A DNA stretch of 64,000 nt from Paracyclopina nana (lineage: Eukaryota > Arthropoda > Copepoda > Cyclopoida > Cyclopettidae), in NCBI GenBank assembly GCA_019096065.1, contig JAGUCH010000009.1, positions 5,094,001 through 5,158,000 of the forward strand, written 5' to 3'. Positions 53,695-64,000 of the stretch are shown here, piece by piece. Numbering within the stretch: the first letter of the stretch is position 1; each line of letters begins with the position of its first letter. The notes below the pieces were generated by a model. It searched no databases. It worked only from the letters and a program-made list of their open reading frames with translations, and was not told the origin of the DNA. Made by a program: the position numbers and the translations under genes.

Positions 53695-56600
53695 GGAAAA
53701 GCATTTACCTAAAACCCTCACTGGGGACTTGCCCACTTCCTGACTAACACACACTGGCCCGAAACGATGCTGGGGGCTTTCTAAAATCCAGCACTGGGGG
53801 CTGGTTAGCTTCGGCCAGTGTGCTGCTGCTCAAATGCTACGTGTGAAAACGGAAAAGTATTCAACTGCGCGGGAAAAGCGGCGCGAATTATTGTTCCCAG
53901 CGGACCTGAATGTTGTTTTTTCTAGTCGGAAGGTAAAAAAGATCTCTTCCGCCTCATCACCCTTTGCTTTGCACACAATCTATGTTATCACCGCTCAATT
54001 CATCATGGCCACACTCTCTGTGGATGACAAGACCAAAAAGAAGGAACACAACATAATGAATAAAGAAGAACCTGCTGCAACGGTGCTTTCTGCTTTCTCA
54101 TCCTCGTACCACATTATGAGCTGATAATAAAGATGCAGAAGCTCACGTTCACGAACAATGAGATTAGCCTATTCAAAGACCTATATACCATTCGCCACGT
54201 GAATGAGGACACGTAGCATTTGTGATAAACTGTATGGAACTAGAAGAGCCTAATTGCGAAATAATAACTCAAAAGTAATTAGCAGCTTAATTGACTGCAC
54301 CACTGATAATGCTGATCGCAGAGGTCAAGTAAACAAGAAAATGCGCGCATTTTCAATATAGTATATGCATATGGAAATGCGCGTCGTTTCAAATTTCCTG
54401 CATTGGAGCTATTCTGACGCTCGATCGAGCTCAGGTATTTACGTAAGAATGCATATTTGGTCTCATTTCGAATTTCGGGCTGATTTCGGGCGGGGGGAAA
54501 AGTAAGAATGTCACTTCGTTATGAAAAGTTCTCTCGATCACTCATCTCGGATGTGAAAGCAATCCCTCTAATGTCTCGCAACAAATAGAATTCCCAAATC
54601 TCAAATCCGAAATCTGAAGCACATTCCCAACTAATAAATGGTACACAAAAACTCGATGAAAACAGCAATGGGCCGGTTCGGCCAACGGCCGCGCAGCCAG
54701 CTGACTCAAAGCGCCACCTAGCGTAGAATCAGATCATTAAACTAACTTGAAAAAACACTAAATGGTAGCAAGAATTAGCAGTTGTTCCCCTTGTTTCTGC
54801 GTGGCGCATTATGAACATTCTTGGGGAAAGCAGAGCTCGCACAATTTGTGAAAATTGAGAATCGGCTCGTGCACATTGAAAAAATTGTGACCTTTTCATG
54901 ATAGCAGCTCACAGCTGTGCTGCATTTTCTCCGCCGCCGCCAGAATTTCCATAAATCCGGCAGTCATAATTTTCAAAAGTTGACAACATGTACAAAAAAG
55001 AATGTCGACAATAACAACTCGATTTTTTTGGCTTGATGCCGACAATTTTGGAGCTACTTCAGAAAATGACAAATGGAAGACCAGCTGCAAGCGAGGAGAT
55101 GACTCCATTTTTTGGCAACAATTTCTGCCGCGCTGTTGTTTCATGTTGTGTCATATCTTACATTTATGTGGAAAAATGTCTCGAAAAAGCACATTCTAGC
55201 AAAGCATTTCGGCTCAAAATCAGGTATAACATAGGAGCAGATAGGCAAGTTTACCATAACGGGACTCGCACTTTGAAACGGTCATAACGCATCACGATGC
55301 GTTTTCAAGTTCCGTTCTTTTTTCCCTTGTTATTACAGTAGAACGTACGCGGTAGTTGGCACCATTTTTTAAGCCGTCTTAAAATCCACAGATATAACGA
55401 TACACACACCGGGCCAACAACTATTAATGTACCACATCCTTGACCTTTTTGAGTCGAGAAAAAGAGTTTGTGCAAATTAAGATTGACATTATTGGAAAAA
55501 TACTTCAAAGCCTAATCATGTGGTTTTCGTAAGAACGGAACAGATCATAAAAAAAGTCCCACAGTCTGCAGTTTTCATTTCTGGTCCAGAAATCATCTCT
55601 AGTCGAATTGGCGGACAAAGAAATACTGAGAATTGCTTTGGTGCCATAGTGACAAATCTGATGCTGAAGGTCGCTTTAACTGAAGAAGTATAGAGAGGGG
55701 GCAACTTTGGTGGGACACCACCACCGTGTGTAACACGGAAACGAGTTCTTGGCATTTCATGCCAACAACTTCAGGCTGGATTCAGTTTGGTGGGATTGCA
55801 ATAATACGCAGCATCACTCAAACAAACGCGAGAAAAACACAATTGAAAAAAGGTAGGCCGTTTAAAAATTCTGCGGGCTAATTAAGTGGGCGTGTCGTCA
55901 CCAACACACAGTGGACATTTCACCACTCTTGTTCACACCCTCCTTTTAACAAGCAAACAATTTTCCCAAGAGACTTTTCTTCCCCAGCAGCATTGCGAGA
56001 AAGTTAACAATCTACTTCAACTACTACAAAAGGGTTGACTTTTGAGGAAAAGCCGAAAGCTCTCGCGCCCAAGGGACAATAATAATACTGCTATAAATGG
56101 CGCTCACATCAAACGCCGCTCATCCCATTGATTTTTGCCGAATTTTTCATACACACCACGGATTTCCAGATTAAGTCAACATTTTTAAGCTAAATGTCGT
56201 CGCCCAAATTCCGTTGAAAAGCCATTAGCACAGCCAGTAATGACTGCTGCAAAGACAACAATTCCGCATTTTTGTGCCATACTCCGTGATGATGGTGTCA
56301 GTTTTGCAACAAAAGCAAAGGTGGTGAAGAGAATGCGAAAAATTGACGCAGATGTGGCCGGGAAATTTGAGCAGCAATGATGGAATTTTAATGAAGAGAA
56401 AATTGAAAGTAAACAAGATAAGAAACAGTGGGAAAGAAGGAGTTGAACAACCTTTCTTTCGCAGTATTTTTGCGCAAATCTACATTCTCACCACCATGAT
56501 TCTAATTCTCTTTGACATGCATAAGAGTAATGAAGGAAGCATGACTTTGCCTTGGCCAAATGTCAATAACCCTACCTTTTCAAACGCGACACCAATTCAG

Positions 56601-56818
56601 AATTACAAAAAACCTTTAAAAAACTGCCTTACCTGACTTCCAATGACACTGTGATCTGTTTTTTCTACACTCTTAAATCCAATTGGAATTTTTTTAAAAG
56701 CTTTGTTGACAATTTCCACTGCAATCTCAGCAGAGCGCGTCGCAACATTCAGCGCGAAAAATCACGCAACCTTTTCGCACGGGAAAATTAATTAATCAGG
56801 TCTTTTTCCGATTTTCAG
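53695..56818. other. intergenic between SoxD and the cuticle gene
   Basis: No coding region is supported. An imperfect hairpin lies at 53750-53822: CACACTGGCCCGAA pairs with TTCGGCCAGTGTG. A CTATAAATGG box at about 56091-56100 could serve the cuticle gene if that gene has a 5' UTR exon, as suggested by the acceptor TTTTCAG directly before its ATG. Confidence 0.4.
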
Positions 56819-57528
56819 ATGGAAAGTCGACGACAAAGATTCCCAATGATCGCAGAGCAGATTTGCTGCTGGCATTATCTCATCGTCCTCATCTTGATGG
56901 CTGCGAGGCTGACAATGGCGTTTCCAATCTCAGATTTAGAAACGACGACGACGACGACAGAAGTAAGCTCACTTTCAACTATGTGATCAATTAAATCATG
57001 GCGGAATGACACGGGGAACATCTGTGTGAATTGCAGGAGCCACCGAGGCCGTTTCGATTCTCGTATGAGGCCGGAAGAGCTCCGGGTGGAAAACCAGACC
57101 GCTACGTGGAGCAAGAGGGCGATGGCAGCGGTCAAATCAAGGGCTCCTACACATATCTGGACCCCAATTGGACGTGGCAAACAGTGATTAAAATTCTAGG
57201 CCTGATTTGAGTTTGCATTAATGGCGTCATGTTTCAGATCAAATACGTGGCCGATCCCGATGGCGGATTCCGCATCCTCGAGGGCTCCACTTTGGGCCTG
57301 AGGCCGAAGGACACGGCCGCGGTGCAAAAGGCTCGCGACGAGCACGAGGCTCTCTTCAAAATGATTGAGCAGAGGACGCCCGAAAGCGTGCAACTCCCCC
57401 AAGAATCTCCGGCTGTGGAGGAAAAAAGGAGGCAGCACGCTGACCTCTTCCAGAAAATTGCTGAAGACCACAAGAGGCTGGCAGAAGAGCATAAACGACT
57501 CGCATCGGCCAGCTCCGCACTCACGTAG
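56819..57528 (+). CDS. secreted RR-type (chitin_bind_4) cuticle protein
   Basis: Three exons: 56819-56962, 57037-57183 and 57238-57528, giving 193 residues. The intron 2 donor is the weaker GTGATT. The N-terminus has a signal peptide (hydrophobic CCWHYLIVLILMAARLTMA), then a Thr run. The chitin-binding Rebers-Riddiford core follows (about 52-106: FRFSYEAGRAPGGKPDRYVE, GDGSGQIKGSYTYLDPN, then IKYVADPDGGFRI). The last ~85 residues form a charged helical tail with a repeated element (EHEALFKMIEQ and QHADLFQKIAED). RR proteins are exported by epidermis and bind chitin fibres in the cuticle. ATG follows an acceptor-like TTTTCAG, so a 5' UTR exon is likely. It is convergent with the gene ending at 57655. 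Confidence 0.88.
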
Positions 57529-57654
57529 CAAAAATTCCACTCTATATTTAATATTAGCATCTTTTCATTCATGCTTTTAAATCGGATCGAGTAGCAAAAA
57601 TACTACGTAGCTCTGAAGAATTGGTGCATTCGTTTAATGTATCACATGTTCATG

Positions 57655-58014
57655 TTAGTAAGGGACTCTCAGCAATTTGCGGAGCCTTTTCTCTTGCTCA
57701 GCATTTGGGTTGGAATGGGGCTCCTCATAGCCATCGTCGCTGACCTCGAAATTTGTATCCATCAGAGTGGAATCGTTGGAGAAAGAAGTGCTGTTGGCAT
57801 CGAAGTCGTCCATGTTGGTGCTGTTGTCATTGTGGCTGTATCTCTGATCCGGATGATGCGTGATGCCATACTTGATGAGGAACAGGAGGATCATGATGAT
57901 GAGTGGCATGGCCACAATGGTCTTTTTTAGCAGGGCAATACATACGCCCAGGTCAAGGGCTTCCTGGCCAGGAATCCTGCCAGTGCCAATGGCTGTGGCT
58001 CCTGCTGCTGGCAT
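57655..58014 (-). CDS. small single-pass membrane protein, unknown function
   Basis: A 119-residue frame starts MPAAGATAIGTGRIPGQEAL. A strong acceptor (CTTTCCTTGCAG, minus strand) lies immediately before its ATG, suggesting either a 5' UTR intron or an upstream coding exon in phase 1. The frame is open further upstream to an ATG at 58305 (216 residues if unspliced), but that extension looks non-coding. There is one long hydrophobic segment (about residues 25-50), then an acidic Asn/Ser-rich region with several NST/NDS sites and a basic end (RLRKLLRVPY). I do not recognise the family. Its stop is 126 bp from the stop of the convergent cuticle gene. Confidence 0.6.
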   Translation of the reverse strand: MPAAGATAIGTGRIPGQEALDLGVCIALLKKTIVAMPLIIMILLFLIKYGITHHPDQRYSHNDNSTNMDDFDANSTSFSNDSTLMDTNFEVSDDGYEEPHSNPNAEQEKRLRKLLRVPY

Positions 58015-58305
58015 TTCTGCAAGGAAAGCGCCATTCATTATGCACAAATCATCTTCTTTCTTTCTCTTTTTAATGGCCTTGACCTTAATGAATCCAGGCG
58101 GGCGCGTGTGTATCCAATCAAGGAGGAAATGAAAGCTATCCATGGAAAATCTTGAATGTCTGCGACAGTAGTGTCTTTTACATGTGCGCTTTCTTTTATG
58201 GCTTGGTATTTTTGTTGTTTTATGAGCTCGCGAGTATAAATTCTGTCCACGTGGCCTCTCAAAAAAGAGAAGCAAGTGAACTCTGTGTATATGTACGCTG
58301 GGCAT

Positions 58306-59261
58306 GCTTTACATAATTCAAGCCCTTCGAAGACTATAGAGCTTACCACACGTTGTGCTAAATACCGTAGAATGGTAATTGCTTGATTAATATTTAACTG
58401 CAAAGGTTATGTGTGTACTCGATAGGTTAAATACGCGTTACACTATCTGGATATGCACTAGTATTCTGTCCCGGTTTTCTTCCATTTGATGTATTTTTGG
58501 GGCATAAAGAGAACAGTAAAATCAGAATAGATTTTTAAATCTAGTTGCCCTGAAATTATCAGTAATGTTTGAAAACTTCCTTTTAATGAAATTCGAACAT
58601 TTTTATGGTCAAGGAAACACAATTTGCTTACTGATTTGGTGCGGGATTACCCTGCCAGGATAGGAGTTGAATCTATGTAATGATAACTTGATTGCTACTT
58701 TGCCTCTTGAGTCTTCTCATTGCAGATGGCGAGAGTTCACTGTTGCTGGAAAGCTCTGGTTTTTAAATAAAGGTATACTACTACTACACACAACAGTTCT
58801 GCTCTGAGGCTTTCACGACTTGACTGTAGTATAAGGGATCGATTTCAATGTGAAACAGTTCTCTTTTCTCTCCCTTGAAAGGCATATAATTGGACATGCA
58901 AGCAAGGTCTCTAATATATACACACCGATGTCAGCTCCGAGCTGTAGCCAAATTGTGACGTCACACACTGTACCGTACAGGTTAAATGAAGCTTTTCATG
59001 GCATAGTCGGTGAAATCAGGATATTTATTCGAGGGCCAATTAGTATAGATTGTTTTGGCCGAAAATCAATACTCATGCGCGACCACCACTGTTATACTTT
59101 AGCATATACCAATGAAATACATTTTTTTTTCATTTTGCCTCAGTCACTGGATACCTCAGCATTGGTTGGATTGGCACGCTGCTACCACCAGCTAGGTCCT
59201 AAATGAAAAAAGCAAACTTTTACCGTAGTCACGACACTCAAATGCTATTTTTGAACTTTTC
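58306..59261. other. intergenic or upstream exon region
   Basis: No coding exon is supported. A donor-like GTG|GTAAGC on the minus strand near 58343 could belong to a 5' exon of the gene at 57655-58014, but no ATG-initiated frame leads into it. Confidence 0.35.
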
Positions 59262-59578
59262 TCAATAGTTAACCTCGTCAGGGTCTTGTTCGTCATCGTA
59301 GAGGCCAAGGTAGCGATTTGAATACAGAGGTCTCATATTTCGTATGTAAAAGTCACCTCCGAGGCCACCTTTGGCCTGAGCCATGGCATGGCCTCGGGCC
59401 ATTCGAGTAAAAGCCTCATAATGGCCTCTTTTCATCATCTGAAAAACTGGAGTTTATGCTTTGGCCGCAATTATTATCATTTAAATTTACTTACCCTAAC
59501 TATGGGCATATCTGCCTGAGTCACCACGAAAAGTGTGGCAACCAGCACAATGGACATCACCGCAATTGCCTTTGTCAT
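59262..59578 (-). CDS. small secreted protein or peptide precursor, unrecognised
   Basis: Two exons, 59578-59495 and 59438-59262, with a 56-bp GT-AG intron (donor AGG|GTAAGT, acceptor TTTTTCAG), phase 0, give 86 residues. Residues 1-22 (MTKAIAVMSIVLVATLFVVTQA) are a clear signal peptide. The mature part carries a dibasic KR at about 31-32 (MMKRGHYEAFTRM), then single-Arg sites, a Gly-rich patch, and a Tyr-rich, then acidic end (RPLYSNRYLGLYDDEQDPDEVNY). There are no cysteines. It could be a neuropeptide-like precursor or a short cuticle or secretory peptide. I recognise neither family. It has a strong TATA box 35 bases upstream of the ATG and lies among genes for cuticle and membrane proteins. 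Confidence 0.65.
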
Positions 59579-59610
59579 CTTGAAATGAGGAGAATGTGCC
59601 AAGTTGCCTT

Positions 59611-59623
59611 GCTTTTATATATA
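59611..59623 (-). promoter_or_regulatory. TATA box of the small secreted protein gene
   Basis: TATATATAAAAGC on the minus strand. Counting ~31 bases from TATAAAAG places initiation near 59586-59588, in CTCATTTC, a plausible initiator. The 5' UTR would then be only about 8-10 nt before the ATG at 59578. Confidence 0.65.
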
Positions 59624-60461
59624 CCCTATATACACTACACGCGCGCATCCAAATAATCCCCCAAAAGAAATCAAGACAAATGATCCCATATAACTGGAAA
59701 CATATTTGAAGGCACTTCTCATGTGTGTGCCACAATTTGGTAGCTTCATGTTGCCTGCTTTCAGTGTGCAGATGACGAGGGCCAGCAATATGGTGCAAGT
59801 TGGCATTGTGATCCTTTTTCATCAAGGAGAGCGAAGAAGGAGTCGGATTTTTACGGCATATTGGCTCATGAATTAGTCTTGTATTCAGAAAGCCTCCTGG
59901 GAGTATCTGATCTGAGAACCCTTCATCTAAAGTAGGACATATTTATGGCTCCCTCCGAGCGAGCAAAGGTTTCCTGTTGCACATCAAAAGACGACGAGCA
60001 ATCAGCTGGATTGGTTGTCATGTGTGTTTTTGTGCTGGAAAATTACTACAAAAAGAACCTTGTTCTATAACCTCTGCAAGACTTTGATTCAAATGTTTTG
60101 ATGCACAAACTATTCATCATGCTCAAGATTTCCATTTTATTTGATATAGCCATGATTGACAGATTTAGCTCGGGACAAAAATACCAGACTTGGATTCTCC
60201 CCCCAATTAATGTTATTTTGCATTTTTGACGGTGGAATGGGGAATGAGTGTAAACAAATCGCAACTCCATCTAACGGATTAGTACCGTCAGCTCTTCTAT
60301 TTCGGACCGCAAGATGGCGTTGGCCAAAAGAGGGTTTTTGCGTACTTTTACCGTTTATTTCGCACATCTTTTCAGCTCGTGATGGAGGTCCATTCAATTG
60401 TGTGAATTATTGAGTGGCTCCATATTGTATTATTACTTTATGTATGACATGGCTTTTAGCC
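59624..60461. other. intergenic
   Basis: Contains the 3' end of the gene to its right (a CATAAAG-type signal on the minus strand near 60437) and otherwise no supported feature. Confidence 0.4.
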
Positions 60462-62701
60462 TCAAGAAGATAGACCGCAGTTGGGAAACAGGCTAGGGCA
60501 ATCCAGCTGCTGGTAATGGATGAGTGATCGGAAAACAGCCGGAACTGCAGCATTGCCTGGAATCCGCTCCAGCACCAACTTCATGCCCACGCTGTTAATT
60601 TTGGCCACGGTGGCCGCCATTCCGCCCAATTCGGCCTGCGCGTTCAATTGGTGGCAATACAATTGCCAGACGCAATCAATGTGGCGATCCGTCTCTTCAG
60701 ACTCGTAAATATTCATCAAATTCATGAGCAGCCTTAAATAGTTGTTGACACTTGCACTTGACCCGGCGGGCTGGCCGATTGACCGGCCTGTGAACAGCTG
60801 ACCCAGCGCCTCGTGATCCTGCATGAGCCTTTGCAGGACATTGTCATTGGCAAAGCCTCGATTTTCTTGCTGAGACTCATTTTGGGCGAGATGCTCATTC
60901 ACACTGTTCAACAGGAAGATGCCAAATGACAGGAAAATCAGAGAAGATAGAGATTTCTCGTAAGTGCCCTCTGGCGTCAAAGCTGGCTCATTTTCATCAG
61001 CCAAGTAATTGGCATAGAACCTATATAACAAATGGAGCACTGTAGAAGTTGTTGTGAAAAGTTCACCACTCTTTTGCAAAGGCCAAAGTATGCGAAAATC
61101 GATGATTTCTATTATTTACCGTTTCATAAGCTTGCCAATGCCAGAGTCTGGATTATCTGCCACAGTGGAATTGACTGCGTCCATAATCTCCCACAAATTA
61201 AGCTCTTTGCCACTGTCAGTGATGTTCTTGGCCAGCTCTCGCAAGAGTCCAACCTCGTTTTTGGCCAGTGAGATGATTTCCTGCATGTTTTCCACCATGC
61301 CACCCATCCTCTTGCCAATCATCTGGTTGATCCTCAAATGGGATCCGGGTGGAGGGCCCATGTGGTGGAAAAGAGGCCGATTTGGCCTTCGATCCAGCAC
61401 GGCCAAGCTGGCCTCAGTGTCTGAAACCAGGACTGGTCCAGGTCCTCCTCTAGGACGGATCAGATTTTGGGGACTTGCAGAGTGGTGGAGTCTTGGTCGA
61501 AATCTCCTCCTGAAATCCGGAATGACCTGTAGACTTTAGTCAAAAGGAAATTATATATGTGTACCTTTGCGGATTCAAGTTGACGTTTGGCCTTTGGAAG
61601 GCAGAGTCATAGGGATCAGCTCTCATTCCGGATTCGAAGAATCTCTGCTGCACCTCACCTGGTTGAGAATTGGCCCTGTTCAGCTGAAGAGAGGGCTCTT
61701 CAGTGATCTCTTCTTCCACCTTTTCTCCAAAAATGCCAATGCCCTCCAGATTAAGGAGCATGTTGACATCTTCATCAATCTCGTCCTCATATTCCACTTG
61801 GTACACCTTATTTTCATCCACCTGCAGCAGGCCACCAGAGAGGGCATGCGAGTCTCTGGTTGGCACCACATCTTCATACTGAAGGTAGGGTGGACCCTCA
61901 GGATCCGAATCTGCAATCATTTGTCATTCGTACAGCAATTTCTAATCAGTGTGAGAAAATTTTAAAATTGAGCTCCAATAATTATCAGTGAAAGTACCAG
62001 AGCACTTAAATCTTTCCCTTTTTCCGGCCAAGAAATGATATCAAGTTTTTTTCTGCTTCATTTACCACTGAGTGAAATTGATTAGAAGCATGAAAAAAGG
62101 AGCCGCATATCATACCTGCAGTGAAATGCTTGGGAACATTCATGCCATTTCTAAATCGAGGCCCAGGTTGAATTTTCCGCGATTGGAGCTTATAATTAGG
62201 CGTCGAGGGGATTCCCAATCGTCCCTTGTATCTTTCCCCCAATTCTCCAGGCCTGTACTCAAACCGAGGTTGCGTGACATCGTCGTACAAAAGTTCCGAC
62301 GCGTATGTCTCAGTTGTGGGCAGCTCAGGAGCTGACGACGATGACGTCACAGCTTCCTCGGTGGTGATTTTGTGTTGAAAAAAGTAGTTGTTGTTGTCAA
62401 TTCGTTTCTCTTGCACTTTCACAGCAGAAATGGAATCATCAAAGAACTCGGCGAAGTCATCATTTGCGTCTTGCAAATTGCCATTTTGATGATAGTTGTC
62501 ATTGTTTTCTTGCTTGGGAGATAAGAGTAGCTTTTCACTGGTGATGAAGTAAACGGTGACTCCTGCGAGGCTGGCAATGACGAGGAATGCAACGATGATT
62601 ATGGCAGCAATTTTGGGCGTGCTCCGCTTGTGTATGGAGGCCGTGGAGGTCGAGCTGACGTCCGAGGACGAAATGGATGGAGTGGGATCTTTGTGTCCCA
62701 T
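60462..62701 (-). CDS. large type II membrane protein, unknown function
   Basis: Four exons: 62701-62116, 61910-61565, 61509-61120 and 61020-60462, with introns of 205, 55 and 99 bp, giving 626 residues. The ATG is at 62701; the frame upstream starts only at GTG. A Ser/Thr-rich N-terminus is followed by one membrane segment (IAAIIIVAFLVIASLAGVTVYFI, about 31-53) with no signal peptide, so type II is likely. The long ectodomain is acidic, then Pro/Arg-rich (RPRGGPGP), then helical. The C-terminal ~100 residues carry cysteines in DCVWQLYCHQLN and CPSLFPNC, plus SVGMKLVLERIPG. That end resembles a domain I believe is widespread in uncharacterised arthropod proteins, but I cannot name it. Exon 3 could instead start at an earlier AG, which breaks the frame and is rejected. 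Confidence 0.75.
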
Positions 62702-62862
62702 GTTCACATGATGGCTACCAGATAACGACTGCACCAGATGGTTTCCAAGTTTCTTCTCTCTTCTTTAAATTCTCCTCGCACTGTGAGGAGAAATCCGCGC
62801 ATGGCGTGCATGACAGGTAAGACAGCTCGCAACTTGTGCCCACCATGTGAGCCTTTTAACTG

Positions 62863-62870
62863 TATATATA
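62863..62870 (-). promoter_or_regulatory. probable TATA box of the 626-residue membrane protein gene
   Basis: TATATATA within GTATATATACAG on the minus strand, about 160 bases upstream of the ATG at 62701. The implied start is near 62835, with a ~130 nt leader. Confidence 0.5.
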
Positions 62871-64000
62871 CTGGCCTCATTTGAAGTCCAAGATTTCTTC
62901 TCCTCCTTCCTGACTTTGCGAACGGTTTAAATGCAGCTATTTGATGCTCATTAAAACTGTTGTTCCATTGGAGCGGAAAAACGGATTCTTTTGGCTGCGT
63001 TTCCCACTCCTTTTTTCGCAAACGACCAAGTTAAAAAGGACGATTTTCTCGTTGTAAATATGGCATATGTTGCCTTTTTACGCATGTGCATTAAATGTGG
63101 CTTCCGGTTACACGATGATGGCCTACTTTTTAATTTTGACAGAAATTGGCCTTTATTTGAAGCGCCTGAATTTTTCCCTGATGGATGCTCGACTTTTTCA
63201 GTAATTGCGTCACTTTTCCTAAATGGTGGTTTTTTTTCGGCGCGCGACTTTTTTCTTTGACTTTTAGATGAAGCTTTTTTGATGGATCACTGAATTTTCC
63301 CACACAAAGCTACGGTTCGTAAAAATGGAAAATTATTGTTGTGCCTTTTGTTAAGTAGTTTAGCAGCTATTAAAGCATGCATTATTGTTTGCAATTTCCT
63401 CGTAGATTTTTTTGTAGTGGTTTTGCAATTGCGACAGACGTGCGCAGAAAAGCAAAATTAAGGCCTGTTAAATAAAATGGGCCAAAAATGCAGGATTAGC
63501 AACTTTTTACTTCAATCCTATAAAATCTTTGATATGAGATTTGGCTGCGGCAGCTGTGTATGAAGAAAGAAGTCTAGCCAAAGTCTTTTCCCAGAACATT
63601 GTGCAGGACCAAGATCATTGTATAAAAAAGCTTGCCGTGAATCGCAAAAACGGTCTTCATCGTCGGAAATTTCTCTTGGTCGCCTAAACGAGAATTTTTG
63701 ACCACCTGACGCAATTTCCATGCTCAATCGTGCGCCACCATAAATAATAATAGAACACAATTGAGCCTGAGAGAAAGTTCATCAATTGCAATTATTTAAT
63801 TTTGAAAGGAACATCTTTTTCAGTGCGTACGTAGCTTATGATTGCAAAATGTGTAATTCATGGTGGATGAGCATTTTAAATAACGAGAAAAAAAACTGTT
63901 TTTTCCACATTACTTTGCTTCTCACAGGGAAAGTAGCGCCATTACAGTTAAACACATTTAACTGTTGCTCGTTCCATTTTCAGGAAAGGATCGTCGAGTT
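62871..64000. other. non-coding right end of the window
   Basis: No gene is supported. Open frames at 62991-63260 and 63518-63760 look random. Nothing else is seen. Confidence 0.4.

Noticed and set aside
61510..61530. Alternative start of exon 3 of the 626-residue protein at CTACAG|GTCATT
   Set aside because: It shifts the frame and meets a stop soon afterwards. The acceptor GGATTTCAG ending at 61510 keeps the frame.

Overview
This is eukaryotic, animal nuclear DNA, almost certainly from an arthropod. The evidence is a chitin-binding (Rebers-Riddiford) cuticle protein gene, an eyegone-type Pax gene, a SoxD gene, and spliced genes with very short GT-AG introns. Most introns I could place are 52-74 bp, and the SoxD gene also has two long ones. 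Compact introns plus a lineage-specific 7TM family suggest a crustacean or another small-genome arthropod such as a springtail, but the sequence does not settle the group. There are no bacterial operons, CRISPR arrays or phage genes.

Layout. 1-17.1 kb has no gene I can support. It holds a stack of transposon-like elements: a ~600 bp foldback (7686-9524) split by a second element (8250-9484), and a 2.4 kb relative of the second element (10179-12620). 17.1-18.1 kb (+) encodes a 7TM receptor-like protein. 18.1-24.1 kb is gene-free apart from a near-perfect foldback at 20871-21059. 24.2-25.7 kb (-) is an eyegone/twin-of-eyegone Pax gene. 26.3-28.9 kb (-) is a DNAJC16 orthologue. 31.2-34.7 kb (+) is a DAP5/NAT1 (eIF4G2) orthologue with no in-frame AUG before its conserved region. 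35.3-36.3 kb (-) is a second 7TM gene, homologous to the first and convergent with DAP5. 36.4-46.5 kb is non-genic and rich in small inverted-repeat elements and tRNA-like sequences. 46.5-53.4 kb (+) is a SoxD transcription factor gene whose first intron carries a MITE.

53.4-64 kb is a cluster of secreted or membrane protein genes. It contains an RR cuticle protein (+), a small single-pass membrane protein convergent with it (-), an 86-residue secreted-peptide-like gene with a strong TATA box (-), and a 626-residue type II membrane protein of unknown function (-).

How the genes relate. The genes look independently transcribed, not functionally grouped. Two are developmental regulators (eyegone, SoxD) and two are housekeeping or translation/ER genes (DAP5, DNAJC16). 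The 3' cluster has a cuticle/secretory flavour. The most notable observations are the non-AUG start of DAP5, the nested transposon insertion whose empty site can be reconstructed exactly, two AT-rich elements sharing an unusual terminus, the undescribed small secreted peptide gene, and the divergent 7TM pair.
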